The notes: a model not told the origin generated them from the sequence alone. 7,265 nucleotides of DNA from Chloroflexota bacterium (GCA_029555885.1 JAKPQT010000538.1:1-7265), one strand, 5' to 3'; shown: positions 1-5,808, counted from the first letter of the stretch. Translations and numbers: made by a program.

Positions 1-40
1 GCTCAACAGCGTCAACGGCACACCGCTAGTCGAAGGATGC
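1..40. repeat. Partial, diverged copy of a dispersed intergenic repeat
   Basis: Bases 1-40 align without gaps to the reverse complement of 3214-3253 with 28 of 40 identical positions. The last 13 bases (AGTCGAAGGATGC, 28-40) are identical. The copy is probably cut by the window edge. The rest of the leader, 41-145, holds only the candidate promoter and the ribosome binding site of the MFS gene; I see no gene in it. Confidence 0.55.
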
Positions 41-82
41 GGCCCCGCGCGCGACCCCGTTGCTGTTGCGTTCGCCGAAAAG

Positions 83-91
83 TGGTAAAAT
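83..91 (+). promoter_or_regulatory. Candidate extended -10 promoter for the MFS gene
   Basis: TGGTAAAAT at 83-91 is a TGn-extended -10 with hexamer TAAAAT (5 of 6 to consensus). It lies 54 bases before the GTG start in a locally AT-rich patch. No good -35 is found: the hexamer at 17-bp spacing (63-68, CTGTTG) matches poorly, so the call rests on the extended -10 alone. Confidence 0.45.
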
Positions 92-132
92 ACACCCCGC
101 AGCCTCTCATCAGACTCGCCATCTTTCTCCAT

Positions 133-138
133 AAGGAG
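133..138 (+). promoter_or_regulatory. Ribosome binding site fixing the GTG start of the MFS gene
   Basis: AAGGAG ends seven bases before the GTG at 146. It is the only strong Shine-Dalgarno sequence near the 5' end of this frame, so it decides the non-ATG start. Confidence 0.8.
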
Positions 139-145
139 TCATACC

Positions 146-1408
146 GTGCCAGCATCACCATCTCAGTCCCCTGCGCCGAAGGCCTCCGGCGGCATCCGCC
201 AGCTTCCGCGCAACGTCTGGGCGGTCAGCCTGACCAGCTTCCTGATGGACATCTCCAGCGAGATGGTCATCAACATCCTGCCCCTCTTCCTGGCAAACGT
301 GCTGGGCCTCCGGACGAGCGTCATCGGCGTCATCGAGGGCGTGGCCGAGGCAATTGCCAGCATCCTCAAGGTCTTCTCAGGCTGGCTGTCGGACCGGATG
401 GGCGGGCGCAAGTGGCTGGCGGTCACCGGCTACGGTTTCTCGGCATTGGCCAAGCCACTGTTCTACTTCGCCACGACCTGGGGCGCAGTGGCCGGCGCGC
501 GCTGGGCCGACCGCGTGGGCAAGGGCATCCGCACGGCCCCGCGCGACGCGCTCGTGGCCGACTCCATCGATGAGCGGCAGCGCGGGCTCGCGTTCGGCTT
601 CCACCGCGCGGCGGACACCGCCGGAGCCATGCTCGGCCTGCTCATCGCGCTCGGCATCGTCTGGGCCGCGCAGCGCGGCGCGGTCGCGCTGGGCGCAGAT
701 GTCTTCCGCACGGTCGTCCTGGTGAGCATCATTCCCGCGGTGTTGGCCGTCGTGTCGCTGGCGGTGCTGGCGCGCGATGTGCCGGTGGCCGGCCAGAGCG
801 CCGCGCCGAAGTTGAGCCTCCGCGGCCTGGGCCGGCCCTTCATCCTCTTCCTGCTGATTGTCGGCCTGTTCGACCTGGGCAACTCGTCCGATGCCTTCCT
901 GGTGCTGCGCGCGCAGGAGCGCGGGCTGAGCGTGGCGGGCATCCTCGGGATGCTCATCACGTTCAACCTCATCTACACGGTCATCTCCACGCCCGCAGGC
1001 GCGCTGTCGGATCGCATCGGGCGGCGCAAGATCATCATCGGCGGATGGGTGGCCTATGCGCTGATCTACCTGGGGTTCGGCTTCGCGCAGGCCGCGTGGC
1101 ACATCTGGGTGCTGTACGCGCTGTATGGGCTGTACTACGGCCTGGCCTACGGGACGGCGAAGGCGCTGGTCGCGGACTTGGTGCCCGCGGCGCTGCGCGG
1201 GACGGCCTACGGCACGTACAACGCCATCCTGGGGATCCTGGACTTTCCGGCGTCGGCCATCGCCGGAATCCTGTGGCAGGGGCTGGGCGGCTGGCAGGGC
1301 TTCGGCCCCTCCGCCCCGTTCATCTTCGGCGGCGTGCTGGCGTTCCTGGCTGCGCTGCTGCTCGGCCTCAGCGGCATCGGCCGCGCGCCGGCCACGCGGG
1401 CAGCCTAG
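146..1408 (+). CDS. MFS transporter, MJ1317-like group
   Basis: Inner-membrane major facilitator superfamily carrier of 420 residues, a normal full length, with about twelve hydrophobic stretches in two halves. The loop between helices 2 and 3 carries the MFS motif A as GWLSDRMGGRK (residues 79-89), and the second half repeats it as GALSDRIGRRK (285-295), the expected internal duplication. The segment DRVGKGIRTAPRDALVADS (122-140) is, from memory, characteristic of the MFS group that includes archaeal MJ1317. These proteins have no firm substrate. The start is GTG with a strong ribosome binding site; the stop is TAG. It converges on the racemase-family gene with a 46-bp gap, so it is not in the same transcript as the catabolic operon. 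It may import or export a compound handled by the neighbours, but only proximity supports that. Confidence 0.93.
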   Translation: MPASPSQSPAPKASGGIRQLPRNVWAVSLTSFLMDISSEMVINILPLFLANVLGLRTSVIGVIEGVAEAIASILKVFSGWLSDRMGGRKWLAVTGYGFSALAKPLFYFATTWGAVAGARWADRVGKGIRTAPRDALVADSIDERQRGLAFGFHRAADTAGAMLGLLIALGIVWAAQRGAVALGADVFRTVVLVSIIPAVLAVVSLAVLARDVPVAGQSAAPKLSLRGLGRPFILFLLIVGLFDLGNSSDAFLVLRAQERGLSVAGILGMLITFNLIYTVISTPAGALSDRIGRRKIIIGGWVAYALIYLGFGFAQAAWHIWVLYALYGLYYGLAYGTAKALVADLVPAALRGTAYGTYNAILGILDFPASAIAGILWQGLGGWQGFGPSAPFIFGGVLAFLAALLLGLSGIGRAPATRAA

Positions 1409-1454
1409 CAGGCACGCCGGGGGTTGCGAAACAACGGGAGTCGAGGCCGGAACT
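1409..1454. other. Convergent intergenic gap
   Basis: The gap separates two genes facing each other, both ending in TAG. Only weak stems are visible (for example GTTG-CGAAA-CAAC near 1433-1445) and there is no T-run in either direction, so I cannot call an intrinsic terminator for either gene. Confidence 0.5.
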
Positions 1455-2123
1455 CTACTCGCCTTCCAGCACGCGCCTGAGCCGCGCGACCGCAAACGGC
1501 GGGCTGGCGAGGATGCATGCGGTGCCGGGCAGCGGCGGCAGCGCATCCGCGGCGCGGCCCATCGACGCCTGCGCCAGCAGCACGACATCGGTGCGGCGGC
1601 GCAGGTCCTCGAGGACGCCGGTCACGACCCGATCGTACAGCGCCAGGTCGCCGGACACCAACCCCGCATAGGCTTCCTCCGCCAGGACCGGCTGCACGTC
1701 CACTGCCTTGCCCAGGCTGGCCGCCTTGCTGCGCACCTGCGCGGCCAGCGGCTCGAGCGCGGTGCGCGCGGTCGCCGCGATCCCGATGCACGCGCCCTGC
1801 CGCAGCGCCTCGTCCACCATCGCCTCGTCCACCGCCAGCACTGGAATACCCACCTGTGCAGCCGCTGCGGGCACACACGGCGAAAGCGAGGAACAGGTGA
1901 CCTGCAGAGCATCCGCGCCCGCGGCCTCCGCTGCGACCGCATGTTCGGCCACGCGGCGATAGAAGAACGGCGAGAGCCGCCCCTGGCTGACGGCCAGCCG
2001 CGCGAGCATCTCGTCGACGATGTGCCACACCTCGGTATCAGGCGGCAGCAGGCGCCGCGACAGCTCGGTGAACTGCGCCGTAATGCCGGTAACCGTGCTG
2101 AGATAGATAACGCGCTTGCCCAT
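1455..2123 (-). CDS. Aspartate/glutamate racemase family protein
   Basis: Cytoplasmic protein of 222 residues in the Asp/Glu/hydantoin racemase fold, the usual size for the family. It opens with MGKRVIYLSTVTG. A nucleophile-like cysteine, C77, lies in VTCSSLSP (residues 75-82). The second catalytic cysteine region of true racemases is replaced by LLAQASM (182-188), with alanine or serine where Cys is expected. It may therefore be a lyase- or isomerase-like member such as the maleate isomerase or hydantoin racemase relatives, or a non-racemising paralogue. I chose ATG at 2123 over the in-frame GTG two codons upstream (2129) because AGGTG precedes it at workable spacing. It is the last gene of the minus-strand series and is separated from the preceding isomerase gene by the CGCAAAG hairpin. 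Family assignment is firm; substrate is unknown. Confidence 0.88.
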   Translation of the reverse strand: MGKRVIYLSTVTGITAQFTELSRRLLPPDTEVWHIVDEMLARLAVSQGRLSPFFYRRVAEHAVAAEAAGADALQVTCSSLSPCVPAAAAQVGIPVLAVDEAMVDEALRQGACIGIAATARTALEPLAAQVRSKAASLGKAVDVQPVLAEEAYAGLVSGDLALYDRVVTGVLEDLRRRTDVVLLAQASMGRAADALPPLPGTACILASPPFAVARLRRVLEGE

Positions 2124-2142
2124 ATGCACCTGTACGATAGCG

Positions 2143-2209
2143 GCTCACGCAAAGGCGCAAAGAACGCCAAGTAAACCTCTCTTCTGCGTCTTTGCGTCTT
2201 TGCGTGAGC
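2143..2209. repeat. Long hairpin of CGCAAAG-type repeat units
   Basis: The left arm GCTCACGCAAAGGCGCAAAG (2143-2162) and the right arm (2190-2209) are reverse complements at 19 of 20 positions. The single mismatch, G2155 against T2197, would be a G-U pair in plus-strand RNA but an A-C mismatch in the minus-strand transcript. The loop is 27 bases. Each arm is itself built from tandem CGCAAAG(A/G) units, a repeat commonly met between genes of environmental bacteria. It lies five bases after the stop of the minus-strand isomerase gene and 19 bases before the racemase-family start, so the operon transcript would fold here. There is no T-run, so it is not a classical terminator; it could stabilise the upstream message or cause partial termination. 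Confidence 0.85.
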
Positions 2210-2214
2210 TCGTT

Positions 2215-3051
2215 TCAGCCTGCCGCCGACTGGGCGGCAGCCCAAGTCGTGCGGACGAACCTGGCGGCGGCCGCGATACCCGGCACGCCCTCGTATGACG
2301 CCTCTTCCATGCAGATCCACTTGTCCCAGCCGCCGCGCACCAGCCGCCCGAACAACGCCGGATACGGCGTGATGCCCGTCCCCAGGAGGACGTGCTGCAG
2401 CTTGCCGCGCCGCGCGCTGTCCGACGCGTGGATACTGACCACCCGGGGCAGCACCGCATCCAGCAGTGCGACCGGATCATCGGAGAAGGTCGCCGCGTTG
2501 CCGACGTCGAAGTTGATGCCGATGCCTGTGCCCTCCGTCCGGGCGGCGATCTCGCGGAAGATGTCGGGCGGCTCGCAGAAATCGGTGTAAGTCCAGACGC
2601 CGGGCTTGCTATGGTTCTCGTAGGCGAGCGTCACGCCGGAGCCGGCGGAGCGCTCGGCCAGGCTGCGCAGCCCTGCACTGGCCCACTCGATCCCCTCGGC
2701 GCGGCCGGTCTCGGGCCGGCCCTGGCCTGCGGTCACGCGCAGCAGCTCCGCGCCGAGCGCGGCGGCCACGCCGACAATCGCCTCCCCGTCCGCAACCGCC
2801 TGTGCACGCACCGCCGGGTCCGGGTGGGTGAAGTCGGTGTAGCTCGTCAGCATCACGACGCGCGTGCCCGCATCCTCGATCTGGCGGCGCAGCGCAGCCA
2901 GCCCGGCAGGCGAGCGATCCGCGATCCACGCGATGCTCAGGTCGATGCCGTCCAGGCCGAGCGGCACGGCCATCTGCGCCCACTCGGCAATCGGCATCCG
3001 CCCCGCAGCCAGGTCGGCAAAGAACGAGACCGGCAGACAGCTTAGTTTCAT
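2215..3051 (-). CDS. Sugar phosphate isomerase/epimerase family protein (TIM barrel, AP-endonuclease-2 type)
   Basis: Predicted cytoplasmic TIM-barrel protein of 278 residues, the usual length for xylose-isomerase-like enzymes that interconvert ketoses, polyols or inositol-derived intermediates. The metal-binding acids and histidine of the family are visible in order: E145 in LAYENHSK, D182 in INFDVGN, H208 in SIHASD and E249/E250 in ICMEEASYEG. The early strand GLDGIDLSI (32-40) is also typical. The frame stays open to 3120, but the start is placed at ATG 3051 because GGAGGT sits seven bases upstream and the homology-like sequence MKLSCLP begins there. It is clearly different in sequence from the isomerase gene just upstream, so it is not a recent duplicate. 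A repeat-filled 222-bp gap separates the two. Family is secure; reaction and substrate are unknown. Confidence 0.92.
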   Translation of the reverse strand: MKLSCLPVSFFADLAAGRMPIAEWAQMAVPLGLDGIDLSIAWIADRSPAGLAALRRQIEDAGTRVVMLTSYTDFTHPDPAVRAQAVADGEAIVGVAAALGAELLRVTAGQGRPETGRAEGIEWASAGLRSLAERSAGSGVTLAYENHSKPGVWTYTDFCEPPDIFREIAARTEGTGIGINFDVGNAATFSDDPVALLDAVLPRVVSIHASDSARRGKLQHVLLGTGITPYPALFGRLVRGGWDKWICMEEASYEGVPGIAAAARFVRTTWAAAQSAAG

Positions 3052-3058
3052 GGGTTCC

Positions 3059-3064
3059 ACCTCC
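3059..3064 (-). promoter_or_regulatory. Ribosome binding site fixing the start of the second isomerase gene
   Basis: On the minus strand GGAGGT is followed by seven bases and then the ATG at 3051. It rules out the 23-codon upstream extension to 3120, which has no comparable site. Confidence 0.85.
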
Positions 3065-3136
3065 AAATCACCGGTTCCTTCAGGGATGGTGATCGCTTGC
3101 GGCCCCACATTGCGCTCCATCCTGGAAACATAAGTG

Positions 3137-3275
3137 GAGCACCCTGAGCGGAGCGAGCGGCCAAGCTCCGCTTGGCTAGCGAGCGCAGTCGAAGGGGCGG
3201 CCCCCCTATGGGTGCATCCTTCGACTGGCTTTACACCGTCAACTGCGGTGAGCCGTTCACCCGCTCAGGATGCTC
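3137..3275. repeat. Composite palindromic repeat element inside the operon
   Basis: The outer arms are GAGCACCCTGAGCGG (3137-3151) and CCGCTCAGGATGCTC (3261-3275), reverse complements at 14 of 15 positions. The inner arms are AGTCGAAGG (3187-3195) and CCTTCGACT (3218-3226), perfect over nine bases with a GC-rich loop. The words GAGCATCCTGAGCGG and AGTCGAAGGATGC resemble a widespread intergenic repeat in GC-rich environmental bacteria. The element occupies most of the gap between the two isomerase genes, and its right arm overlaps the last bases of the upstream gene (stop codon at 3274-3276). No coding frame here is convincing. Confidence 0.8.
3152..3185. repeat. Mini-palindrome flanked by an 8-bp direct repeat, nested in the composite repeat
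   Basis: AGCGAGCG occurs at 3152-3159 and again at 3178-3185. Between the copies lies an 18-base unit with a perfect hairpin, GCCAAGC-TCC-GCTTGGC (3160-3176). The arrangement looks like a tiny palindromic insertion with a target-site duplication in an arm of the larger repeat. The flanking copies are low-complexity, so chance or slippage remains possible. Confidence 0.6.
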
Positions 3276-4149
3276 ACGCGCCTTGCGTGACACGCGCCCG
3301 GGCGACCAACGGCCGCAGATGATCGAGCGTCTGGCGCGCGGCGGTGTCGCCATCAGGATGTGCGAGCAGTTCGGCAGACAGATAGCCATGATACCCGGCC
3401 GCGTGCAGCGTGTCCACAATCGCCGCGAAGTCGATCAGCCCGCGGCCCGGCGGCAGGCGATTGTTGTCCCCGACGTGGACGTGGAACAGACGCCCCGCAG
3501 CGAGCGCGGCGCAAAACGGTTCCGTGCGCGAGGCTTCCTCGATGTTCATATGGTAGGTGTCGAGCACCAGCCCCAGCGCGGGATGACCGATCTCGGCCAC
3601 GAAGGCCAGCCCTTCCTCCGTCGTGTGGATCAGGTCTAGCTCGTAGCGGTTGACCGGCTCCAGCGCGAGCCGCACGCCCGCGTCGCCGGCATGTCGCGCA
3701 GCATCCGCCAGCACACGCGCTAGTTCAGCGCGACCGGCGGATCCCGCGGCAGCCGCGCGACCGCGCAGGCTGCCGACCGTCACGACCGGCGCGCCGACGG
3801 CTGCGGCGAAGTCGATCAGGTCTGCGAGGCGAGTCCGGGCATGTTCAGCCATGATGGGGTCTGCGTGCAGGAGTGTCAGCCCGGTCGAGAAGGCGATCGC
3901 GCCGCTGCCGATGGCCGCGGCCGCCAGTCCGTATTCCGCCAGCAGGTCGCGGACGGCCGCGGCGTCCAGCCGCGCGGGGTCCACCGGCATCAACTCCAGG
4001 CCATCGGCCCCAGCCGCGGCCGCCTTGTGTGCGCGCTCGGCCAGGGGGCCGGAGAACAACGCAACCGGCACCGGCCGCGGCGCCTCGTCGGTCTGCACGC
4101 AGATGGCGAGCTTCAGTCCTCGCTTGGCTGCCGGCTGGTCTGATGCCAT
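3274..4149 (-). CDS. Sugar phosphate isomerase/epimerase family protein (TIM barrel, tagatose-3-epimerase-like)
   Basis: Cytoplasmic TIM-barrel protein of 291 residues in the AP-endonuclease-2 / xylose-isomerase-like superfamily. It keeps the whole active-site signature of ketose 3-epimerases and hydroxypyruvate-isomerase relatives: E164 in LALEPVNRYE, D197 and H200 in LVLDTYHMNIEE, H225 in HVHVGDNNR, the following R231 with PGRG, and E260 in YLSAELL. These residues normally hold a divalent metal and shuttle protons during epimerisation. The start is ATG at 4149, four bases after the stop of the aminotransferase gene. A GGTGA that overlaps that stop serves as a weak ribosome binding site, so translation is probably coupled. 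The C-terminus ends inside a short palindrome (TCACGC/GCGTGA, 3274-3290) next to the composite repeat, and the last residues may have been reshaped by it. The exact sugar is unknown. Confidence 0.93.
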   Translation of the reverse strand: MASDQPAAKRGLKLAICVQTDEAPRPVPVALFSGPLAERAHKAAAAGADGLELMPVDPARLDAAAVRDLLAEYGLAAAAIGSGAIAFSTGLTLLHADPIMAEHARTRLADLIDFAAAVGAPVVTVGSLRGRAAAAGSAGRAELARVLADAARHAGDAGVRLALEPVNRYELDLIHTTEEGLAFVAEIGHPALGLVLDTYHMNIEEASRTEPFCAALAAGRLFHVHVGDNNRLPPGRGLIDFAAIVDTLHAAGYHGYLSAELLAHPDGDTAARQTLDHLRPLVARARVTQGA

Positions 4150-4153
4150 CGCA

Positions 4154-5542
4154 TCACCCGGCCGCGAGCGCGGGTGCAGGAGCCGATGCGACGCCCAGCG
4201 CGGCCTCGACTTCCCCGAGGGCCACGTCGAGGATGCGGAGCAACTCCGCCATCTCCGCCTCCGTGATGACCAGCGGCGGCGCAAGCAGCATCATGTCGCC
4301 CAGGACGCCTTCCACCGTGCCGGTGCACGGGTAGGTCACAAGCCCGTGCCGGAGCGCGGCCTGCTCCACCTGGCTGCTGACCTTGAGGCCCGGCGCAAAC
4401 GGCGCACGCGTAGCCCGGTCCTGCACCAGCTCGAACCCGAACATCAGGCCGCGGCCGCGCACATCCCCGATACTGGGGTGCCGCGCCATCAGGCTGCGCA
4501 GGCCCGCGAGCGCCTGCTCGCCCCGCGCGGCGGCGTTGGCCGCAAGGTCGTGCTCGAGCGCGTAGCTGATGACCGCGATAGCCCCCGCGCAGGAGACCGC
4601 GTTGGCGTTGAGCGTGTGGCCGGCCTTGAACGGCGAGTGGTTGCGCTCCAGCACGGCCCAGATGTCGTCGCGGGCGATGATGGCGGACAGCGGCGTATAG
4701 CCTGCGGTCATGCCTTTCGCAGTCGCGATGATGTCGGGCGTCACGCCCCAGTGGTCGATGCCCCATAGCTTGCCCGTGCGGCCCCAGCCGGTCATCACCT
4801 CGTCTGCGATGAAGAGGACCTGGTAGCGGTCGCAAATCTCGCGGATGACCTGGAAGTAGCCGTCCGGCGCGGGCACGCAGCCGAGCGCCGCGCCGACGAC
4901 CGGCTCCGCGATGAACGCAGCAACGTTCTCCGGCCCTTGCTGGCGGACGGCCGTCTCCAGGTTGCGCGCGCAGAGCAGGTTGCACTCGGGGTAGGTCTTT
5001 TCGAAGGGACAGCGGTAGCAGAACGCGGGCGGGATGTGCGGCGAGTCCACGTACATCGGTTGGAAGATTTTGCGCCGGCCGGTCAGGCCGGAGAAGCCCG
5101 CGACCGCGATGTTGTTGCCATGAAACGCCTGCCAGCGCGAGATGACCTGGAACTTGCCCGGCTGGCCCGCCTCGACCCAGTACTGCCGGGCCAGCCGGAC
5201 CGCATCGTCGGTCGCATCCGTGCCGGTGCAGGTCACCCAGACGCGGCTGTTGTCGCGCAGCCCGCCGGGCGCGAGCGACACAATCAGGTCGCACAGGTCG
5301 AGGAAGGCCTGGTTGGTGAACGCGTGGGCCGGGTAGAACGAGAACCGCTGCGCCTGCTCGTACATCGCCTCGGGGATGGCCGCCACGCCGTGGCCGATGC
5401 TGGTGACGACGGACGAGCCGCCCGAGCCATCGATGTAACGGCGGCCGGCTTCGTCAAAGAGGTAGATGCCTTCGGTGCGGACAATCAGCGGGAAGTCGCG
5501 ATCCCAGTCGCGATGGACGGCGTGGACATTGGGCCGGGTCAT
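4154..5542 (-). CDS. Class III PLP-dependent aminotransferase with a cysteine cluster
   Basis: Cytoplasmic fold-type I aminotransferase of 462 residues, typical for the class III (omega-amino acid / 4-aminobutyrate type) family, which moves an amino group from a terminal amine or beta-amino acid to a keto acid. Visible motifs in order are the glycine-rich start GSGGSSVVTSIGHG (39-52), the cofactor-stacking FHGNN (140-144), FIAEPVVGA (210-218), the PLP-pyridine aspartate D247 in FIADEVMTGWGRTGK, and the Schiff-base lysine K276 in ATAKGMTAGYTP. Residues 175-191 read CYRCPFEKTYPECNLLC, four cysteines (175, 178, 187, 191) that recall a metal site and mark a particular subgroup. The frame extends open to 5956, but ATG 5542 is chosen for its GGAGG site and family-like N-terminus (MTRPNVHAVHRDWDRDFPLI). 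It is the first gene of the minus-strand operon. Substrate is not predictable; C-terminal residues 450-462 are a low-complexity Ala/Pro tail. Confidence 0.95.
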   Translation of the reverse strand: MTRPNVHAVHRDWDRDFPLIVRTEGIYLFDEAGRRYIDGSGGSSVVTSIGHGVAAIPEAMYEQAQRFSFYPAHAFTNQAFLDLCDLIVSLAPGGLRDNSRVWVTCTGTDATDDAVRLARQYWVEAGQPGKFQVISRWQAFHGNNIAVAGFSGLTGRRKIFQPMYVDSPHIPPAFCYRCPFEKTYPECNLLCARNLETAVRQQGPENVAAFIAEPVVGAALGCVPAPDGYFQVIREICDRYQVLFIADEVMTGWGRTGKLWGIDHWGVTPDIIATAKGMTAGYTPLSAIIARDDIWAVLERNHSPFKAGHTLNANAVSCAGAIAVISYALEHDLAANAAARGEQALAGLRSLMARHPSIGDVRGRGLMFGFELVQDRATRAPFAPGLKVSSQVEQAALRHGLVTYPCTGTVEGVLGDMMLLAPPLVITEAEMAELLRILDVALGEVEAALGVASAPAPALAAG

Positions 5543-5548
5543 GGCTAT

Positions 5549-5557
5549 CCTCCCTCC
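5549..5557 (-). promoter_or_regulatory. Ribosome binding site of the aminotransferase gene
   Basis: Read on the minus strand this is GGAGGGAGG, whose last GGAGG ends six bases before the ATG at 5542. It supports that start over upstream in-frame codons. Confidence 0.8.
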
Positions 5558-5622
5558 GGGGGCTAAAGGGGTGTCAGGGCGCGGCCGCAAGACGAAGTCC
5601 CGGAGCTGCGCGTGCCGCTGCC

Positions 5623-5636
5623 AGAAAACGATTACA
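5623..5636. promoter_or_regulatory. Weaker LacI/GalR-type operator-like site at the aminotransferase promoter
   Basis: AGAAAACGATTACA shares 12 of 14 bases with the stronger site at 5762-5775 and has the same central CG. It begins right at the -10 element of the minus-strand promoter and covers the expected transcription start, so a bound repressor would block initiation. Its dyad symmetry is poor (four of seven half-site positions). Confidence 0.4.
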
Positions 5637-5664
5637 GGATAGCACACGCGCCAGGCAGTGTCAA
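5636..5664 (-). promoter_or_regulatory. Sigma-70 promoter of the minus-strand operon
   Basis: Read on the minus strand: TTGACA (5664-5659), a 17-bp spacer, then TATCCT (5641-5636) preceded by TGC, an extended -10. The -35 is a perfect consensus. Initiation is expected near 5629, giving a leader of roughly 85-90 bases before the aminotransferase ATG. Confidence 0.75.
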
Positions 5665-5709
5665 GGGTTTGTGAGTTCCAAAATGCACGAAATACACGCA
5701 GAAAACCTA

Positions 5710-5738
5710 TTGACAACGGCTCCGAAGTACGGTATGAT
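5710..5738 (+). promoter_or_regulatory. Sigma-70 promoter of the MttB-family gene
   Basis: TTGACA (5710-5715), a 17-bp spacer, then TATGAT (5733-5738): a perfect -35 and 5 of 6 in the -10. The start point is expected around 5745, leaving a leader of about 77 bases. Its -35 faces that of the opposite promoter, with 45 bp between them. Confidence 0.85.
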
Positions 5739-5761
5739 GCCTCTATCGCAGACGGGTTATC

Positions 5762-5775
5762 TGAAAACGATTTCA
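5762..5775. promoter_or_regulatory. LacI/GalR-type operator-like palindrome downstream of the MttB-family promoter
   Basis: TGAAAACGATTTCA fits the general LacI-family/cre pattern TGNAANCGNWWNCA. It is a near-perfect dyad around a central CpG, with six of seven half-site positions symmetric. It lies in the leader about 18-30 bases after the predicted start point, a repressing position. The cognate regulator is not in the window. Confidence 0.6.
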
Positions 5776-5808
5776 TCATCCCTCCTCCCTCTACCACGAA
5801 GCTGCCGC

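Noticed and set aside
1409..1454. Bidirectional intrinsic terminator between the convergent genes
   Set aside because: Only 4-bp stems are found and no T-run follows in either direction.
377..1588. Long minus-strand open frame across the MFS gene and into the racemase-family gene
   Set aside because: It is antisense to a real transporter and overlaps another real gene; the protein is low-complexity Arg/Gln/Ala with no recognisable motif.
2143..2209. CGCAAAG repeats as a CRISPR array
   Set aside because: The units are only about 7-9 bases, tandem without unique spacers, and arranged as two inverted arms; there are no cas genes.
2116..2298. Small open frames encoding RKGAKNAK- and FASLREL-like peptides around the hairpin
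   Set aside because: They are translations of the CGCAAAG repeat itself, a familiar source of spurious hypothetical proteins.
3052..3120. 23-codon N-terminal extension of the second isomerase
   Set aside because: GGAGGT seven bases before ATG 3051 and the typical MKLSCLP beginning fix the later start; the extension has no ribosome binding site.
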